Source of the DNA: Salticus scenicus
Lineage: Eukaryota; Arthropoda; Arachnida; Araneae; Salticidae
Assembly: GCA_963930645.1 (NCBI GenBank)
Contig: OZ005661.1
Location: forward strand, 238,443,861 to 238,507,860
Direction of reading: 5' to 3'
DNA: 64,000 nt
The notes under the pieces were generated by a model that was not told the origin of the DNA, searched no databases, and saw nothing but the letters and a program-made list of their open reading frames with translations. Each line of letters opens with the position of its first letter. Within the stretch, counting starts at the first letter, position 1. Shown here piece by piece: positions 1 to 12,418 of the stretch. The translations under genes and the position numbers were made by a program.

Positions 1-1449
1 AACAAGCAATTATATACCAAAAAATTCATCTCCCAAATAGTAACAGAAATTTAAAAGTCACCAAGAGAGGTCATATAAATTAGCTGTAACGCACCATGGT
101 CAAGATATTGCGAATTTCTTTCTAATTAAAAAAATAAATAAGCAAAATAAAAAATTGTTGATTTTAAGCATAATATTAAAAAAAAAAAGTGGTATTAAAA
201 ATTATGTATTTTAATTTGACACTAAATATGGGCTTTCTATAATATTTTATTATTCCTATTTAGTGAAAGGCAACGCAGCGAACAAGCGGCCAGAGCCCCG
301 CAGGAATTAGTAAGAAAAGCGAGTCGGGGGAGGCGAAGCTTCCTTCTGGAGTTGGTGAGAGGAACGATAAGGGGGCCGAGCCCTCTAATTATGCTATATA
401 TATATATATATATATATAGTTAGGGGAAAAATAAATTAAAAGTAAATTACGCAGAATCATTCGTTTGGAAACAGGTTTGTTATTTTAAAAAATACAGGGG
501 GGGGGGGGGGGGAATCTTCTTCTTGTTTAATTTTAATTTTAATTTTTGCTTTGTTTCTCTTGAAAGAATTTCGTTACTGAAAATCATTTCTAACACCTCT
601 AGTTCAGGAGATGAGGGAACGAAGTGAATTTCAAACTTCAGAATTAGTTATATTATAACAGGAAGAGGTAAATACTTAGCATATATATCTAATGACGCAA
701 TCAGAAAATTTCAGGTGTGAGGAAGCCGGTGGTGCGAGGGTAGATAACTGCAACACATAAACAAGTTTGGTGAAAAAGATACTGAATGGTAACCTATTCC
801 TATACATATTTATATTGTGTAAAATAAATAAAAATATTAAAAATATATGTTAAATGAAGATAACATTTAAATGATGTCGTTTTGAATCGTATTATTACAG
901 CTAGTTATTATGTAAAATATCTTTCATACAAAGTGACTTTATTCTAATTTAAAACCTTGTATCATCTGAAGACTTATTTGGCAGTATTTGACAGAAAAAT
1001 CAAAAATTAAAATCTTCACTTATGAGACTGAAAGTATTGTAATAAATGTAACATTTTTTTTATTATACATATACAGATATATGTACTCATGCGCGTCAGT
1101 ATGTATGCATATATACACACACACACATGCTCGCACGCTCATAGATGTTTTTTTTTTTTTTTTTTTTTGTAAACATATTCTCATTTTATATTCTAAGAAA
1201 TAAATAAATAAAATCGTAACAGGAAAGACACCTTGTTCCACTTACAATACGCAATGCCCACAATTATTGCTGTGTGCAAAAAGATTACAAATTATACGAA
1301 TCCCTATATCGACTCTGCATCTATCGGGCAATGAAAATGAATTGAAACGTTTTCTGACAGAAAAAGGTACTAATGAATCTTTGACTAGTAAAGCTTTCTT
1401 ATCTACCGGAAATAATTATTGTCCGGTCAGATCCCCCCACACATTCCCT
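1..1449. other. AT-rich intergenic DNA with microsatellites
   Basis: No supportable gene. It holds a (TA)n run near 395-418, a G-run near 497-512, a CA tract near 1117-1128 and a T-run near 1147-1168. Bases 40-105 contain the words AAATTTAAAAG and CACCAAG followed by a CTGTA word. Similar wording occurs near 6130-6200 and at the right arm of the small element at 49390-49435, so this is probably a decayed transposon end. Bases 270-400 are richer in GC than their surroundings, without a recognisable motif. Confidence 0.5.
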
Positions 1450-2420
1450 CTCCGTAGTAGTGCTGGACGATATCAGAAATTAAATATCGCGATATAGCAC
1501 CATGTTAATATCGATATTATGTGATATATTGCGATATTTCTTTCAAGATAGGAAAAAATAGAAATTTGTTATTTTTTAAAGACATATGCACACGAATTTT
1601 AAAGTATACAAGTATAAAGTGTTTTCCGTGTATTTTCTGGTATATTACTACCATAACTTTATCATAAAAAAAAAAAAAATAAAAAAAAAAAAAATGCATA
1701 AAAAGTGAATCAATATTTTGTGTTTCTTATAACTTATACTGTTGCTTTTTAGTATACCTCTGTATAGTTTGTCCTCTATTCTTCCCATTTTAAGCTTTAA
1801 TTATTTTAAAATCATATTTTAACACAGCTAATATGCGATCTGTGTTTTATTTGTACCAAGTATATCAAAATTCATAATTCTACTAAAAATAAAGCTTAAT
1901 AAAAATTGTCTTAAGATGTAGGTATTAAATAAAAAGAAAAATCATTCTAAATAGTTAAGAATTGCCATTGGATACACCTTTTTTAGTCGTAGAGAGTAAT
2001 ATTTTTTACTTAAAACTCTTATATGCATCCTAAATGTCAGTTACTTGTCATTTTTATTTTTGTATCTGCTTACCAAATCATTACAATATTTTTTAAATGT
2101 ATATGTGTTCAATTCACATTCGTAATAGTTTCATATATTCGTAATAGTTTCATTATATATATATATATATATATACATTGTCAGTATAAAAATTATATTA
2201 TTTAAAGAAAATTATGTTAAAGTTTCATTTTGTTACTTAAAGTAACTCATTTTGCAATTACATGTACGGCTTAAAAAAAAAAAAAGAAAGAAAGAAAGAA
2301 AGAAAAGGAAAGAGAAAAAATAAAGGCTACATAAAAAAAGTAATAAACTATCCAATATTATATAATTTAATAAAGAAACTGTCACTGTAAAATTACTGAA
2401 GATAAAACTTTATTTTACAT

Positions 2421-2889
2421 CAGTCAGATAGCACCCTTTCTCCCTTCCCATGTTTTCCAATGGGATTTTTGTCGCGTCGTTTTATAAAAATATTTTATTA
2501 AAAAATGAACTTTTTCGAATTATGTTTTTTTGAATATTACTCTTTGAACAGGTCGTCTTTTAGCTTAAATTCTGTTTTTTGAATATTACTCTTTGAACAG
2601 GTCGTCTTTTAGCTTAGTGAACAATTTTTCGAAAAAATAAATTTAAATATTTTACTTAGAGATCCACACTTTACCCATAATTTACTTATTGAGTCCATAA
2701 TTTACTTATTGAAATAAAATATTTAAATTAATTTTTTCGAAAAATTGTTCACCAAGCTAAAAGGCGACCCGTTCAAAGAGTAATATTCAAAAAACAGAAT
2801 TCGAAAAACTTCATTTTTGAATGAGATATTTTTATAAAACGAAGCAACGAAAATCCCATTCGATAACATGGGAAAGGAGAAAGACACTG
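2421..2889. mobile_element. Foldback element with arms of about 200 bp
   Basis: The left half (2421-2660) and the right half (2705-2889) are inverted copies. Shared blocks include CCCATG next to AATGGGATTTT, TTTTATAAAAATAT, and TTTGAATATTACTCTTTGAA. The centre is a short AT spacer. The left arm has a tandem duplication of about 47 bp (roughly 2524-2570 and 2571-2617) that the right arm lacks. No coding capacity and no clear target duplication. It lies inside the hAT-like element 1458-4159. Confidence 0.7.
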
Positions 2890-2903
2890 ATGTACAACCC
2901 AAA

Positions 2904-3309
2904 CAGTGATGCCAGATGGTCGAAAATTATTTCCCCAAACAGGTCTTCAAATTTCCCCAATTCAGGAGGGTTTTTTTCGAAAAAATCCCCAATTTGATTT
3001 CTACTAAAAAGGGGAAATAAAAATTTTTTCAAAAAAAATATCAAGCAGATTTTTCTGTGATAAAAATTCAGATTTTTCCCCAAAAGAAGGCATTTAAAAA
3101 AAAAAATCCCCAAATACCAATAAAGATATTGAAAGTCTTTAGTCGTAGGGATAAATCATTACGTTATCAACATTGACAGAGAGTTGAAGAACTCCCCAGA
3201 TTTGTCCCCAAAAATTTTAGAATTCCCCCAAAAAGTCCCCACAAACATTTGGTCCAAAAGCCTCAAAAATCCCCAAAATGGGGACAAAATCCCCAATCTG
3301 GCATCACTG
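2904..3309. mobile_element. hAT MITE, family CAGTGATGCCAGA, copy 1
   Basis: It starts CAGTGATGCCAGATGG and ends CAATCTGGCATCACTG, so the inverted termini are about 15 bp. The flanks are AACCCAAA and AGCCCAAA (2896-2903, 3310-3317), an 8-bp target duplication with one mismatch. The body is rich in TTTCCCC/CCCCAA words. A near-identical copy lies at 28240-28666. Both strands are open for 60-90 codons, but the frames match nothing I know and follow the repeat. Confidence 0.85.
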
Positions 3310-4259
3310 AGCCCAAAGCGAGTTAAACACATGTCGCATCTTATTGGCCAGAAGATATGGATACTTTGAAATAAACCAATATCAATGAACCAATAGCAGG
3401 AAATGAGCTAAAACAAAAGATATTGTTTTCATTCGTCATACTCGTTTGTTTTTATATCGCCTGTCTGTGGTATTACACCTACGATCCGCGAGCGATGATG
3501 TGCAATATTATCAAAGAACTTATACTAACGGTAGTATAAATTCTTTCATATTATCGTTTAGAGCCAGGGAAATGCATGAATGTAGAATGAGAAGTCAATA
3601 TACTCTAAGAAGTCAGTATACTATGGGAAGTCAATATACTGTGATAGTTTAATTTTCCTGATGAATATCATTGACTTTTTGTTTTTGGACAGTGATATTT
3701 TCAAGAAATTAGATACATTGCGGTATGGAAAGAGAGGATTGGAGAGGAAGGATTGTTTGGGGTTGGGAGTTTTAGTCAGTGAGTGGAGGGGAAAAAGGGG
3801 GTTGCATTAGTATAAGCTATTCAGGTCTCTTTTTTTTTCGGGCTTTGCTTGGCGCGCGATGATGCAGGTTTGTGGCGCGCACAAGGGGTTGCGTCACTTC
3901 CGCTAGCCAAACAGTTTGTTTGTTTTTTTAGAAAACACGGTGGATAAGCTATTCGGCGTTCTCTTTATTCCGAGCGTGGTGACTGGTGATAGGTGCTAGC
4001 GAGGAATATTATTTATCGGCGCTTCGATCGATCGCTGAGTGTGCGTTAAAGAAATATCGTTAGAGGGATATATCAGCAGAGCTAGATCTTTAATATCGTT
4101 ATTGCGATATTTAAAAAATATTGATACTTGGGGATATATTGATAAATACTCCAGCCCTACTCCGTAGTCACCCTTTCATCTTGTGGTTTGCCCCCGGGTT
4201 AAATTTGGATATCAGAGGCACTACAAGCTGAAGTGTGACACTATTGGGTTTTGTGGAAT

Positions 4260-4843
4260 GTCAATCAACCTGAATAAGACACGCCCTTTGTTGGCAACAC
4301 GAGTTTTTCTGGAGTACGATTTTACTTTCCAGGCCTGCCAAGCGGAGCCTTAATTCTTTTTGGAAAAAAACACGGATTTCACTTTCTGTTTTCATTATGA
4401 CTAAACTTTGTTTGGAACTTCTATTTATTGAAAATATATTGTTAGACGTGTGCTGCGACCTTTTACATCGAGAAGTCAATTTTTGAAATTTTTGACTTAA
4501 CGCCTTTTGGAAACAAGCTCTTCAAATATGATATGTACTTCGCGAGCGCTTTTTGAACAAAGCTTCACCAATATCGATTCGGCTAGCTTTCCAAATGTTT
4601 GCGGCAAAGTAGAGCCAATCTGATGCAAATAGTAGAAACCATCAATAATTTCTATATCAATTTCTCCGGGATTGGCTGATACAATCTGTGATGTTAATTG
4701 TTTACTTAAAGCAGACTTGTCCGTTTTGAGCATGCAGCCTGAACAATGGAATAGTGCAGGCGGTATTGGTGCAAGAGGATATGACAAACAGTACTCAATG
4801 TCAATCTTGTTATCTATAGCTATTGCCAACAGCCGTCCAAAAA
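4260..4843 (-). pseudogene. Broken fragment of a conserved arthropod-type protein of unknown function
   Basis: The minus strand is open from a stop upstream of 4843 to 4497. It begins DIFGRLLAIAID and continues through LSYPLAPIPPAL, a KTDKSALSKQL block, and a DGFYYLHQ...TFGKLAE block, then VHIIFEELVSKRR and a stop. The order (GRLL, YPL-P-P, KTDK, IDG, TFG, VH) resembles an uncharacterised domain I have seen in many arthropod and cnidarian predicted proteins. There the VH strand leads into an IK-ER-RR motif. Here the corresponding stretch, 4496-4260, is broken by stops and a frame change, though NK-like wording persists. No start codon or splice sites are evident. I read it as a decayed gene or transposon-borne copy. 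The opposite-strand frame at 4672-5043, with an acidic C-terminus, is probably antisense. Confidence 0.45.
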
Positions 4844-5059
4844 TGTCTCATAATGGGTGGATCCTAGATGTTTTTCTCAAACCAACATGGTTCTTAGGAG
4901 ATTCAGCGCCAATGCAAGTTGAAAGTGTGCTATATAATTCTATTATCATTCGTACTGATAATGAAGAGGATTTTGATATTTGTGACGATGAAAGTGATGG
5001 CTGCAATGAAAGTGAGAGTAGCGATGATTCAGATTTTGAATAAATTATATAAAAATGTA

Positions 5060-7439
5060 ATATAGATTTCATAAATATCCTTTTTTCAATGTTCCGTTTA
5101 ATTTGTATACCTCAAGTAATCTGTCCTATTTACTGAATATTTAATTAATATGTAATCTATTAAAAAAAAAAAAAAAAATCAAATCAAATATTTCCTAAAA
5201 CATTACAGGTATAATATAAACTTCGTCTACATGAATAACCAGGGTTATTATTTTTCACAAATATTTATTAAATGTTCTAATTATATAGAGAAAAGACAAT
5301 TTGATTATTTATTGAGAAACAAATGTTTTATATTTATAGGGAATTTTAAATGTAACCACACAAAAATGTATTAATTATATTTCTTTTGGAGATCTGAAAT
5401 TCTTTTCTACAACTGTTTGTGCCATTGGTTGCGAACACTATCAATCGACGCATGCGCAAAAGCTTCAAAAACGCGTACAATTGGCTATCGCCATCCTTGT
5501 CTGACGAACGATGTAGCGCGCTAATTTTCATTCTAAGCAATCTTTAACAGCTGGCAACCCCTACTTGCGGCCACTTTTACATTGGCAGACGAAGTTTACC
5601 ATGCGCAGAAAAGAATTAGCTTTAATTTGATATATAAATGATGAATATACGCCATGAACGTATAAACGCCCCAAAAAACTACCTATTTGCACCTGGCTGC
5701 GAAGAGGTAGCGGCCAAACGCGCAACGGCAACCATTACTTTTCAAGTTTACTATGTATATGTCTGTGATGTGGAGTACAGTTTATTTCAATAACAAATGA
5801 ATGAAATTTCTCTCCAAAAAGTCAATTAATATTAATTTAATTAAAAATACTAGCGGCCACATTTTATTAGGCAACCCGGCCAAAACATATTGTCCCTTTT
5901 ATAATTGAATATAAATATCTGATTTTGATTACATACTCGATGAATGTAGCAATTTTGCAGCCGGATCTCAGACTATAAGTGTCATTTTAAACATAGAAAT
6001 AATTTAAAGATTATACAGAATATGAATTATTGTCATAAATTGACTAAAAATCATAAACATAAAAATATAATCAAAATAATAATTAGTTTTTTTTTTAAAC
6101 AACAAATTATACCAAAATAAATAAAAAGTCACCGCCAACATCGCGACAAAAATTTAAAAGGCATCATGGAAATCCTATACTATAATTGTACTGCCTGCGG
6201 AAGTATGAAACTGGTTCTTCAACCATGAATTTTATTTTGAAACCTTTCTTTGAATGATCTTGGTCTCACTATTGCACTATATTAATTTGGTACTAATAAT
6301 AACTTGGCTTCTGGTAAATTAAAATTTTAATCAGATGGGGAATTCGGTATAATATTTATGAGTTTGAAATTTTAAAAGTAAAGAAGAAAAGAAAAGTGCG
6401 AAATATTCGCATGGGTTTGCTAGTTTAGATTGCAACGTTGAATTGTAATAATAAAATGTCGAACGAAATAAATTTAGGAGTTAGCGTGAAATCTGTAAAA
6501 AATTTAAAATTTTCAAATTTAATTAAAAAATATTATATGTTTTTTTTTTTTTGATAAATTTTAATAAACTAAATTTTGTAAGATTTCAATGCATGCGTTT
6601 GCAAAATTTTACTAAAAGGAAAAGTAAGTGAACTTATCTGTATCCTGAAGTTGTAGCGTATCCGAAAGTTAAATTCAAATCTGAATGTAAATACAAAATA
6701 CGATGAGTAAGCAGTCAGTAGTCAGAAGCTATGGATTTTGGATCCCACGCCTACGAATACCAACTTCCTATGCAACTTCAGATGGCCTGGCCATTTACAC
6801 GCGGCGAAATTTTCTGTTGATTAAGCAATTTATTCAATAACACCCGTTTCTAATAAAGATTTTTCATACTGTTCAAAACTTAAACTTTTTAAAAATTGGT
6901 ATATTGAGGCCATCATAAAACTCTCTTCTATATTTTCCTGCGCAGGTCGATGCCGTAAATATTATTTGCTAAAATAATCTATCAAAATTATTTGCCATGG
7001 CAAAGGTATAAGATTTTCCTCTCAAACAAGTATAACACTAAATATCCAAAAAAAAAAAAAAAAAAGTCAATTTTATAGTTTACAAAATATATATCTTTTG
7101 AAATGTATTTTACATAATGAAAAATGCAAAAAGTCGATAACTTTGTTTTAAATTATCACAGATTTAGGGTTCACCCTTTCGTTTTAAAAGCATAGACGAC
7201 CTTTCTCGCAAGAATATTGAAAATTTCAATACAATAGCGAAAGCAATGAGCTGTACTAATCGCCCATACTTTTTTTATTATTTTTTTTTTTATTAAGTAT
7301 TACTAATATATATATATGTATATATATACACATATTTAATTTTCCATGGAAAAGTTAAAAACAATGCTCACTTATGTACATTTATACGAAATTTTGTCCT
7401 ATTCTGCCCTGCCATATTAAAAATTCTGAAAATAATGAT
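5060..7439. other. AT-rich stretch, no gene seen
   Basis: No frame, tRNA or intact transposon terminus is convincing here. There are several A/T homopolymers (5162, 6540, 7050, 7280) and a (TA)n tract near 7308-7330. Bases 6130-6200 share short words with 40-105 and with 49390-49435, suggesting the remains of the same small inverted-repeat family. Confidence 0.4.
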
Positions 7440-8440
7440 ATGACAGCGCGACCTATTGAACGATTTATTAACAAATATAATCGCCACCAGTTTAGGTCAC
7501 AGTCCAAGTAAACCAAGTTTGAATAAATTACGTTTATTAGTTCGTGAGATACAGCATCCATAAAATTTAAAATTTATTATTTTAATCATAAAAATTTAAT
7601 CAACGCAGGTTCTCATAATTAATAATGAAATTTTGTACATTTTTCACCAAAAGATGCTGAAATACAGATATCTGGAAAATCGTAGAAAGTAATAGCAGCA
7701 CCATCTGGATGTATACCGAAATTGAAGCAGCACATTTTATCATTATATATCTCACATACAAGGTTCGATAAGTATTCGTATTATAGAAGATGAGGTATAG
7801 CCTTCCCGTAAGCTGAAACGAAACGTAGCAGTGTCACCTGTCATTTGATATGTACCCGAAGTCAATCAGTAAAATTTACGTAATGTCTATTTCACGTACC
7901 AATTTTAGAGCATTTATAAATCATAGAACATGAGCTATTGCCTCCACTTGTCAGATTAGCACGCAAACTGATTCAGCAAAGTTTTATATGATATTAATTT
8001 CACATACCAAGTTTAGTGTATTTATAATTATTTATATTACAAAAACTGAATTATTGCCATTACGTTAACGGGATTAAATTGCAGGAGAGCAGCGCCACCA
8101 GTTGGTCAATATACGCATCCGAATTAAATCAGCGTAGTTTTACATAATATCTGTTTCACATATTAAGTTTGGTGCATTTGTGCACTGTAGAAGCTGAGAT
8201 ATAATCTCCCCATAAAAAGGGGAATTTACAGCATAGAAGCAACCCCTATCTGGTGATACATTCCAAAGGCTAATGAGCACCAAAGCTGATATTTAGGTCA
8301 ATACCTAATTAAATATTCCTGATATTTAGCAAATTAGTTTAAAGTCTAACCAAACATAAAGTTTGGTTAAATTCCGTCCATTGGTTTGTGAGATACAGAG
8401 TCCACAAAACTTTGATAACACACACAAAAAAAGATAGACA
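7440..8440. repeat. Degenerate tandem repeats, unit about 140-170 bp
   Basis: Several diverged units recur with the same order of words. These are a CAGCGCCACC or CACCATCTGG block, then CCGAA, then an ...AAAGTTTTA/ATATCTGTTTCACATAC block, then a CAAGTTTGGTGCATTTAT block, then GAGATAT and TCTCCCC. Clear instances begin near 7691, 7827, 7960, 8087 and 8231. The last one runs into TTGGTTTGTGAGATACAGAG, a purine-rich tail, and the Helitron-like element that starts at 8574. Divergence is high, so the array is old. Confidence 0.5.
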
Positions 8441-8573
8441 GACTGGCATTTTTAAAGAATGGTCGAATTGTGTTCTGGACATCTCAAGAGTGTATAAACC
8501 TATGGAAAACCGGAGATCAAAAATTCCCAATTATCCAACACATTTTTCTTTGCACATCTATCTTCTATCTATC

Positions 8574-8601
8574 TATAATAATAAAAGAAGATGTCTGTCT
8601 C

Positions 8602-8632
<31 letters not shown>

Positions 8633-10209
8633 GAGCATCTATACGTTCAGCCCCTACTGAACGCAGAACTACAAAATTTGACATACGGGTGCTCAAAAGC
8701 CTGCCCGAGGGGATAGTCAAAACAGAATTTAAAAATTTTAATTAGTTGCGGAGATATTAATTAAAATGTAGACCTATGTCTTAATCAAAAAGCGATCTCA
8801 ATGACTCAGAATTCACCAAGATTACATAAAAGTAGATATTTTAACGGAGTTAAAAGCAGAAAAAATAGAAAATAAATTAGAAATATTAGTCCAATCATTA
8901 CGAATTTGGTACCAAATGAAAGGGGAATTTTTTCCAAATCTAAGAGTGCAAGCGGCTTATCGATACATCAATTAGATTTTTTAAAATTAACTAAACTATG
9001 AAATTTAGTTGGCAACGGGCAGACGATTTTCTAAGCGGTCTCGATCGGAAACAAAACACATACGAGACAACTGTCTGTGATAAAAACGGAAATGGTTGTA
9101 ATCAATTAAGATATCATGTGTTTTATACTGGGGGGAAAAATTGCAATTTTAAATTTTTTTCAAATTTTCATTCACGTTACATTTGAATTAATATTCGGCC
9201 TAGACAGCATATTATAAAGCTACTGTTCAATTTTCATGAAAATATATGAATAATTAAAAAAATGACATATTTATTGGAAAAAGATTGTCTTATATTTTGC
9301 AGTATTTGCCCGATAATTCGATTGTGAATATTTTTGAAAGAGTACGATTATTAGGGAGGGCTTGAGGGAGAGGGAAAAAGGGCAAAAATTAAAAAAAAAA
9401 AAAAAAAAAAAAAAGAGTTACAGCATTTGAAATTGGTTGGCATATTAAGATTTTAAGGCAAGGTATTTGGTTTTCTTTTATATCTCAGCTTCTAATTAAA
9501 ATAATTTCATAAGTAATACATCATTTGAAAGCTTTGTTGATTTGGAATTGAACAGTAGATTACAGAAATTTCTACCGCCAGATGGCGCTGAAATATTTTA
9601 AAATTTCAATATTTCAAATTCTAATTATGATTATATTATTTTTAATACATCATTCGAAAGATATTTTAAAGTTCTTTTATATTATCGAAAATATTATTCG
9701 AGATTTTACCCGATTTACACATTTTAAGGTTTCCTGTTTAGGTTTTCTTTTGTATCTCAGCTACTAATTAAAATATTTTCATAAGTAATACATCATTTGA
9801 AAGCTTTGTTGATTTGGAATTGAACAATATATTACAGAAATTTCTACCGCCAGATGGCGCTGCTATATTTTAAAATTTGAATGTTTCAAATTCTAATGAG
9901 CGAGGAAGGTGTTGTAAGTTCTAAGACGGGGAGAGCGGGACTTAGCTAAAGTCAGAAATTTGAAAGATTATAACATGGTTAGCGAACAGGCTGTTTCAGA
10001 TATTGAAAAGGGAAGAGGGCGCCGAAGGCGCTACCGCACGGGAATTTACTGCGATTTCAATAAGCTATTTTCAGATTTTCACGATATATCAATAAGCTGT
10101 TATTAGACCTGAAACGGGAAAAAGGCGCCGCAGGCGCCACCGAGCGGGAATTTCGTAAAGTCGGATTTTTTCAGGGATCGCGAACCAGCTGGTCGCCGAA
10201 GGCGGCTAG
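8574..10209 (+). mobile_element. Helitron-like non-autonomous element, copy 1
   Basis: The 5' end reads TATAATAATAAAAGAAGATG followed by a TCTG microsatellite. The 3' end is a GC-rich zone of short palindromes, ending in a GCCGAAGGCGGC hairpin and CTAG followed by T. A 3' hairpin then CTRR, no inverted termini and no target duplication are Helitron hallmarks. No Rep/helicase frame is present. It is followed with no spacer by a second copy (10210). The element also contains the palindromic word CCGCCAGATGGCG twice. Orientation is set by placing the hairpin and CTAG at the 3' end. Confidence 0.7.
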
Positions 10210-10227
10210 TATAATAATAAAAGAAGA

Positions 10228-10260
<33 letters not shown>

Positions 10261-11161
10261 GAGCATCTATACGTTCAGCCCCTACTGAACGCAGAACTAC
10301 AAAATTTGACATACGGGTGCTCAGAAGCCTGCCCGAGGGGATAGTCAAAACAGAATTTAAAAATTTTAATTAGTTGCGGAGATATTAATTAAAATGTAGA
10401 CCTATGTCTTAATCAAAAAGCGATCTCAATGACTCAGAATTCACCGAGATTGCATAAAAGTAGATATTTTAACGGAGTTAAAATCAGAAAAAATGGAAAA
10501 TAAATTAGAAATATTAGTCCGATCATTACGAATTTGGTACCAAATGAAAGGGGAATTTTTTCCGAATCTAAGAGTGCAAGCGGCTTATCGATACGTCAAT
10601 TAGATTTTTTAAAATTAACTAAACTATGAAATTTAGTTGGCAACAGGCAGACGATTTTCTAAGCGGTCTCGATCGGAAACAAAACACATACGAGACAGCT
10701 GTCTGTGATGTCTGTGATGAAAACGGAAATGGTTGTAATCAATTAAGATATCATTGAAACCTTTGGACAGCCCCTGCCTGCCTGGACGTGCCAAGCTTAA
10801 CGGGTTGGATGCTGTCCGCCGGAGCGAATAAATCGCCGGATCACTGCATGATAGCCGCCTACTGCCAGACAGTAATCTAGACGCAACAGAGAATGAGCTG
10901 TGTCCTATGGCTCGTTCAGACTTCTAACATCAATCGGGAGATGACCACTCTTCAGCTAAGGAACAGGGTGACATCACAAGACAGCTCTGGTACGACAGGG
11001 TTGCGACATCTTCTTCTGGACACATTATGCTCGACTGACACACCACACCTCCAGATCGCACAAGGTAGGAAGCGCACAGTCACGCTACCTGGATGCGAGA
11101 ATTTTGAATATGTGCACACTATCCGTGAGCCAAAGGGAAAAACAATTAAATTGTTGTAGTT

Positions 11162-11196
<35 letters not shown>

Positions 11197-11499
11197 TTTT
11201 GAATTTTGGAGAGGGGGGGGAACTTCAAGGGGAGCCAAAATGATAAGTTGTGCACTCTGAATTATGCCAAAATGAGGAGGCTAAATAGAGAAAAAAGGGG
11301 GGGGGAGCTAAACACCAAGACTGCTGAACGACAAACTTGAGAAGAAAAAAAAAAAAAAAGGAATTTAATTCTTGCCACTGGTGGGGGGAAGGAAAACTTT
11401 GGTAGCGCATAGTCTAGAGATTTGAAGTGGCTGGGCGAAAAAAAAAAGGGGGGAATGGGACCATGCGCTAAAGGCCTAAAGGGAGAGGAAAGAGGGACC

Positions 11500-11640
11500 A
11501 TCGCAATTTTGATCCACCACGGGGGGATGGTGCCCCGCGTTGGTAGCCCGACGACTGCTTAACGACCCCATCGAGCACTTGACGGTGCAGCACATTTTTA
11601 CGAGGACCAGACACCGCCACACCCTCGGATCATTGACAAA
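11500..11640 (-). repeat. SINE-body-like block inside the LINE 3' region
   Basis: Bases 11507-11556 match the body of the complete SINE (58486-58805) at roughly 80 percent over about 50 bp, in the same orientation relative to each element. Shared words include CAATTTTGATCC, CCACGG, GGGATGG and CCGC..TGGT. A second block follows, with ATTTTTACG and ACCAGACAC matching ATTTTACG and ACCAGACAC of the SINE. It may be an old SINE copy captured in the LINE or a domain shared by both families. Confidence 0.55.
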
Positions 11641-11989
11641 AAAAAAAAAAAAAAAAAAATAATAATAATAATATAGAAAATAAGAATAAATGATTAAATG
11701 AATTAATAATAGTAAATAATAAAAAGAGAAAGAAAAAAAAATTAAATAGATAAATAAATAAGTAATTAATTAATTAAGTAAAATGAGGTAATATAAATAA
11801 AATTATTGGAAAATATTAAAAAAAAAAAAAAAATAGATAAATAGATAGAATAAATTTATAATTATTGTTGCGGTTTGTTGTTATTAACCAAACCTTCGGG
11901 GCTTCGGAGAACTGCGGGGAGGCGAGGAGAGAACAGCGGAGCTAGCAGGGAGCCGGAAAAAAAAATAATAATAATAATAATTGGGAGGA

Positions 11990-12068
11990 GGGAAGGGCCG
12001 CACTTGCTTGGCTCCCGGTCACCTTACCCACTTAAGGGTCCGGTTCAGGATAACCAAGGGGCCCAGAG

Positions 12069-12105
<37 letters not shown>

Positions 12106-12383
12106 GAGAGCCGCTCTAGCTTGGTTCCCGGTCGTCTTACCCACTTAAGGGTCCGGTTCAGGAATACCAAGGGGCTCGAAAAAGAAAAAAAAAAAAAGGG
12201 TGGGAGAGCCACTCAAGCTTGGCTCCCGGTCACCTTACCCACTGAAGGGTCCGGTTCAGGAAAACCAAGGGACTCTGAAAAAAAAAAAAAAAAAAAAAAA
12301 AAAAGGGGGAGAGAGCCGCTCTAGCTTGGTTCCCGGTCGCCTTACCCACTTAAGGGTCCGGTTCAGGAATACCAAGGGGCTCG

Positions 12384-12418
<35 letters not shown>

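Larger units (their letters stand above)
1458..4159. mobile_element. hAT-like DNA transposon, non-coding copy (2.7 kb)
   Basis: The termini are imperfect inverted repeats: the left reads TAGTGCTGGACGATAT, and the right read in reverse complement is TAGGGCTGGAGTATTT. Both subterminal zones are rich in ATATCG/CGATAT words. The 8 bp CTCCGTAG flank the element directly on both sides (1450-1457 and 4160-4167), a perfect 8-bp target duplication as expected for hAT transposition. I see no transposase frame, so the copy is non-autonomous or internally replaced. Two younger elements sit inside it (2421-2889 and 2904-3309). The 8-bp duplication and the termini are seen directly; the hAT assignment is inference from them. 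Confidence 0.75.

Noticed and set aside
2904..3309. 93- and 61-codon frames in the CAGTGATGCCAGA MITE
   Set aside because: The frames reflect CCCC/TTTT-rich repeat sequence and differ between copies.
4672..5043. 123-codon plus-strand frame with an acidic C-terminus
   Set aside because: It overlaps antisense the recognisable minus-strand domain fragment. I see no known motif, though a real exon cannot be fully excluded.
8590..8640. TCTG repeats as a possible CRISPR or regulatory array
   Set aside because: It is a simple microsatellite at the 5' end of a Helitron-like element. There are no repeat-spacer units anywhere in the window.
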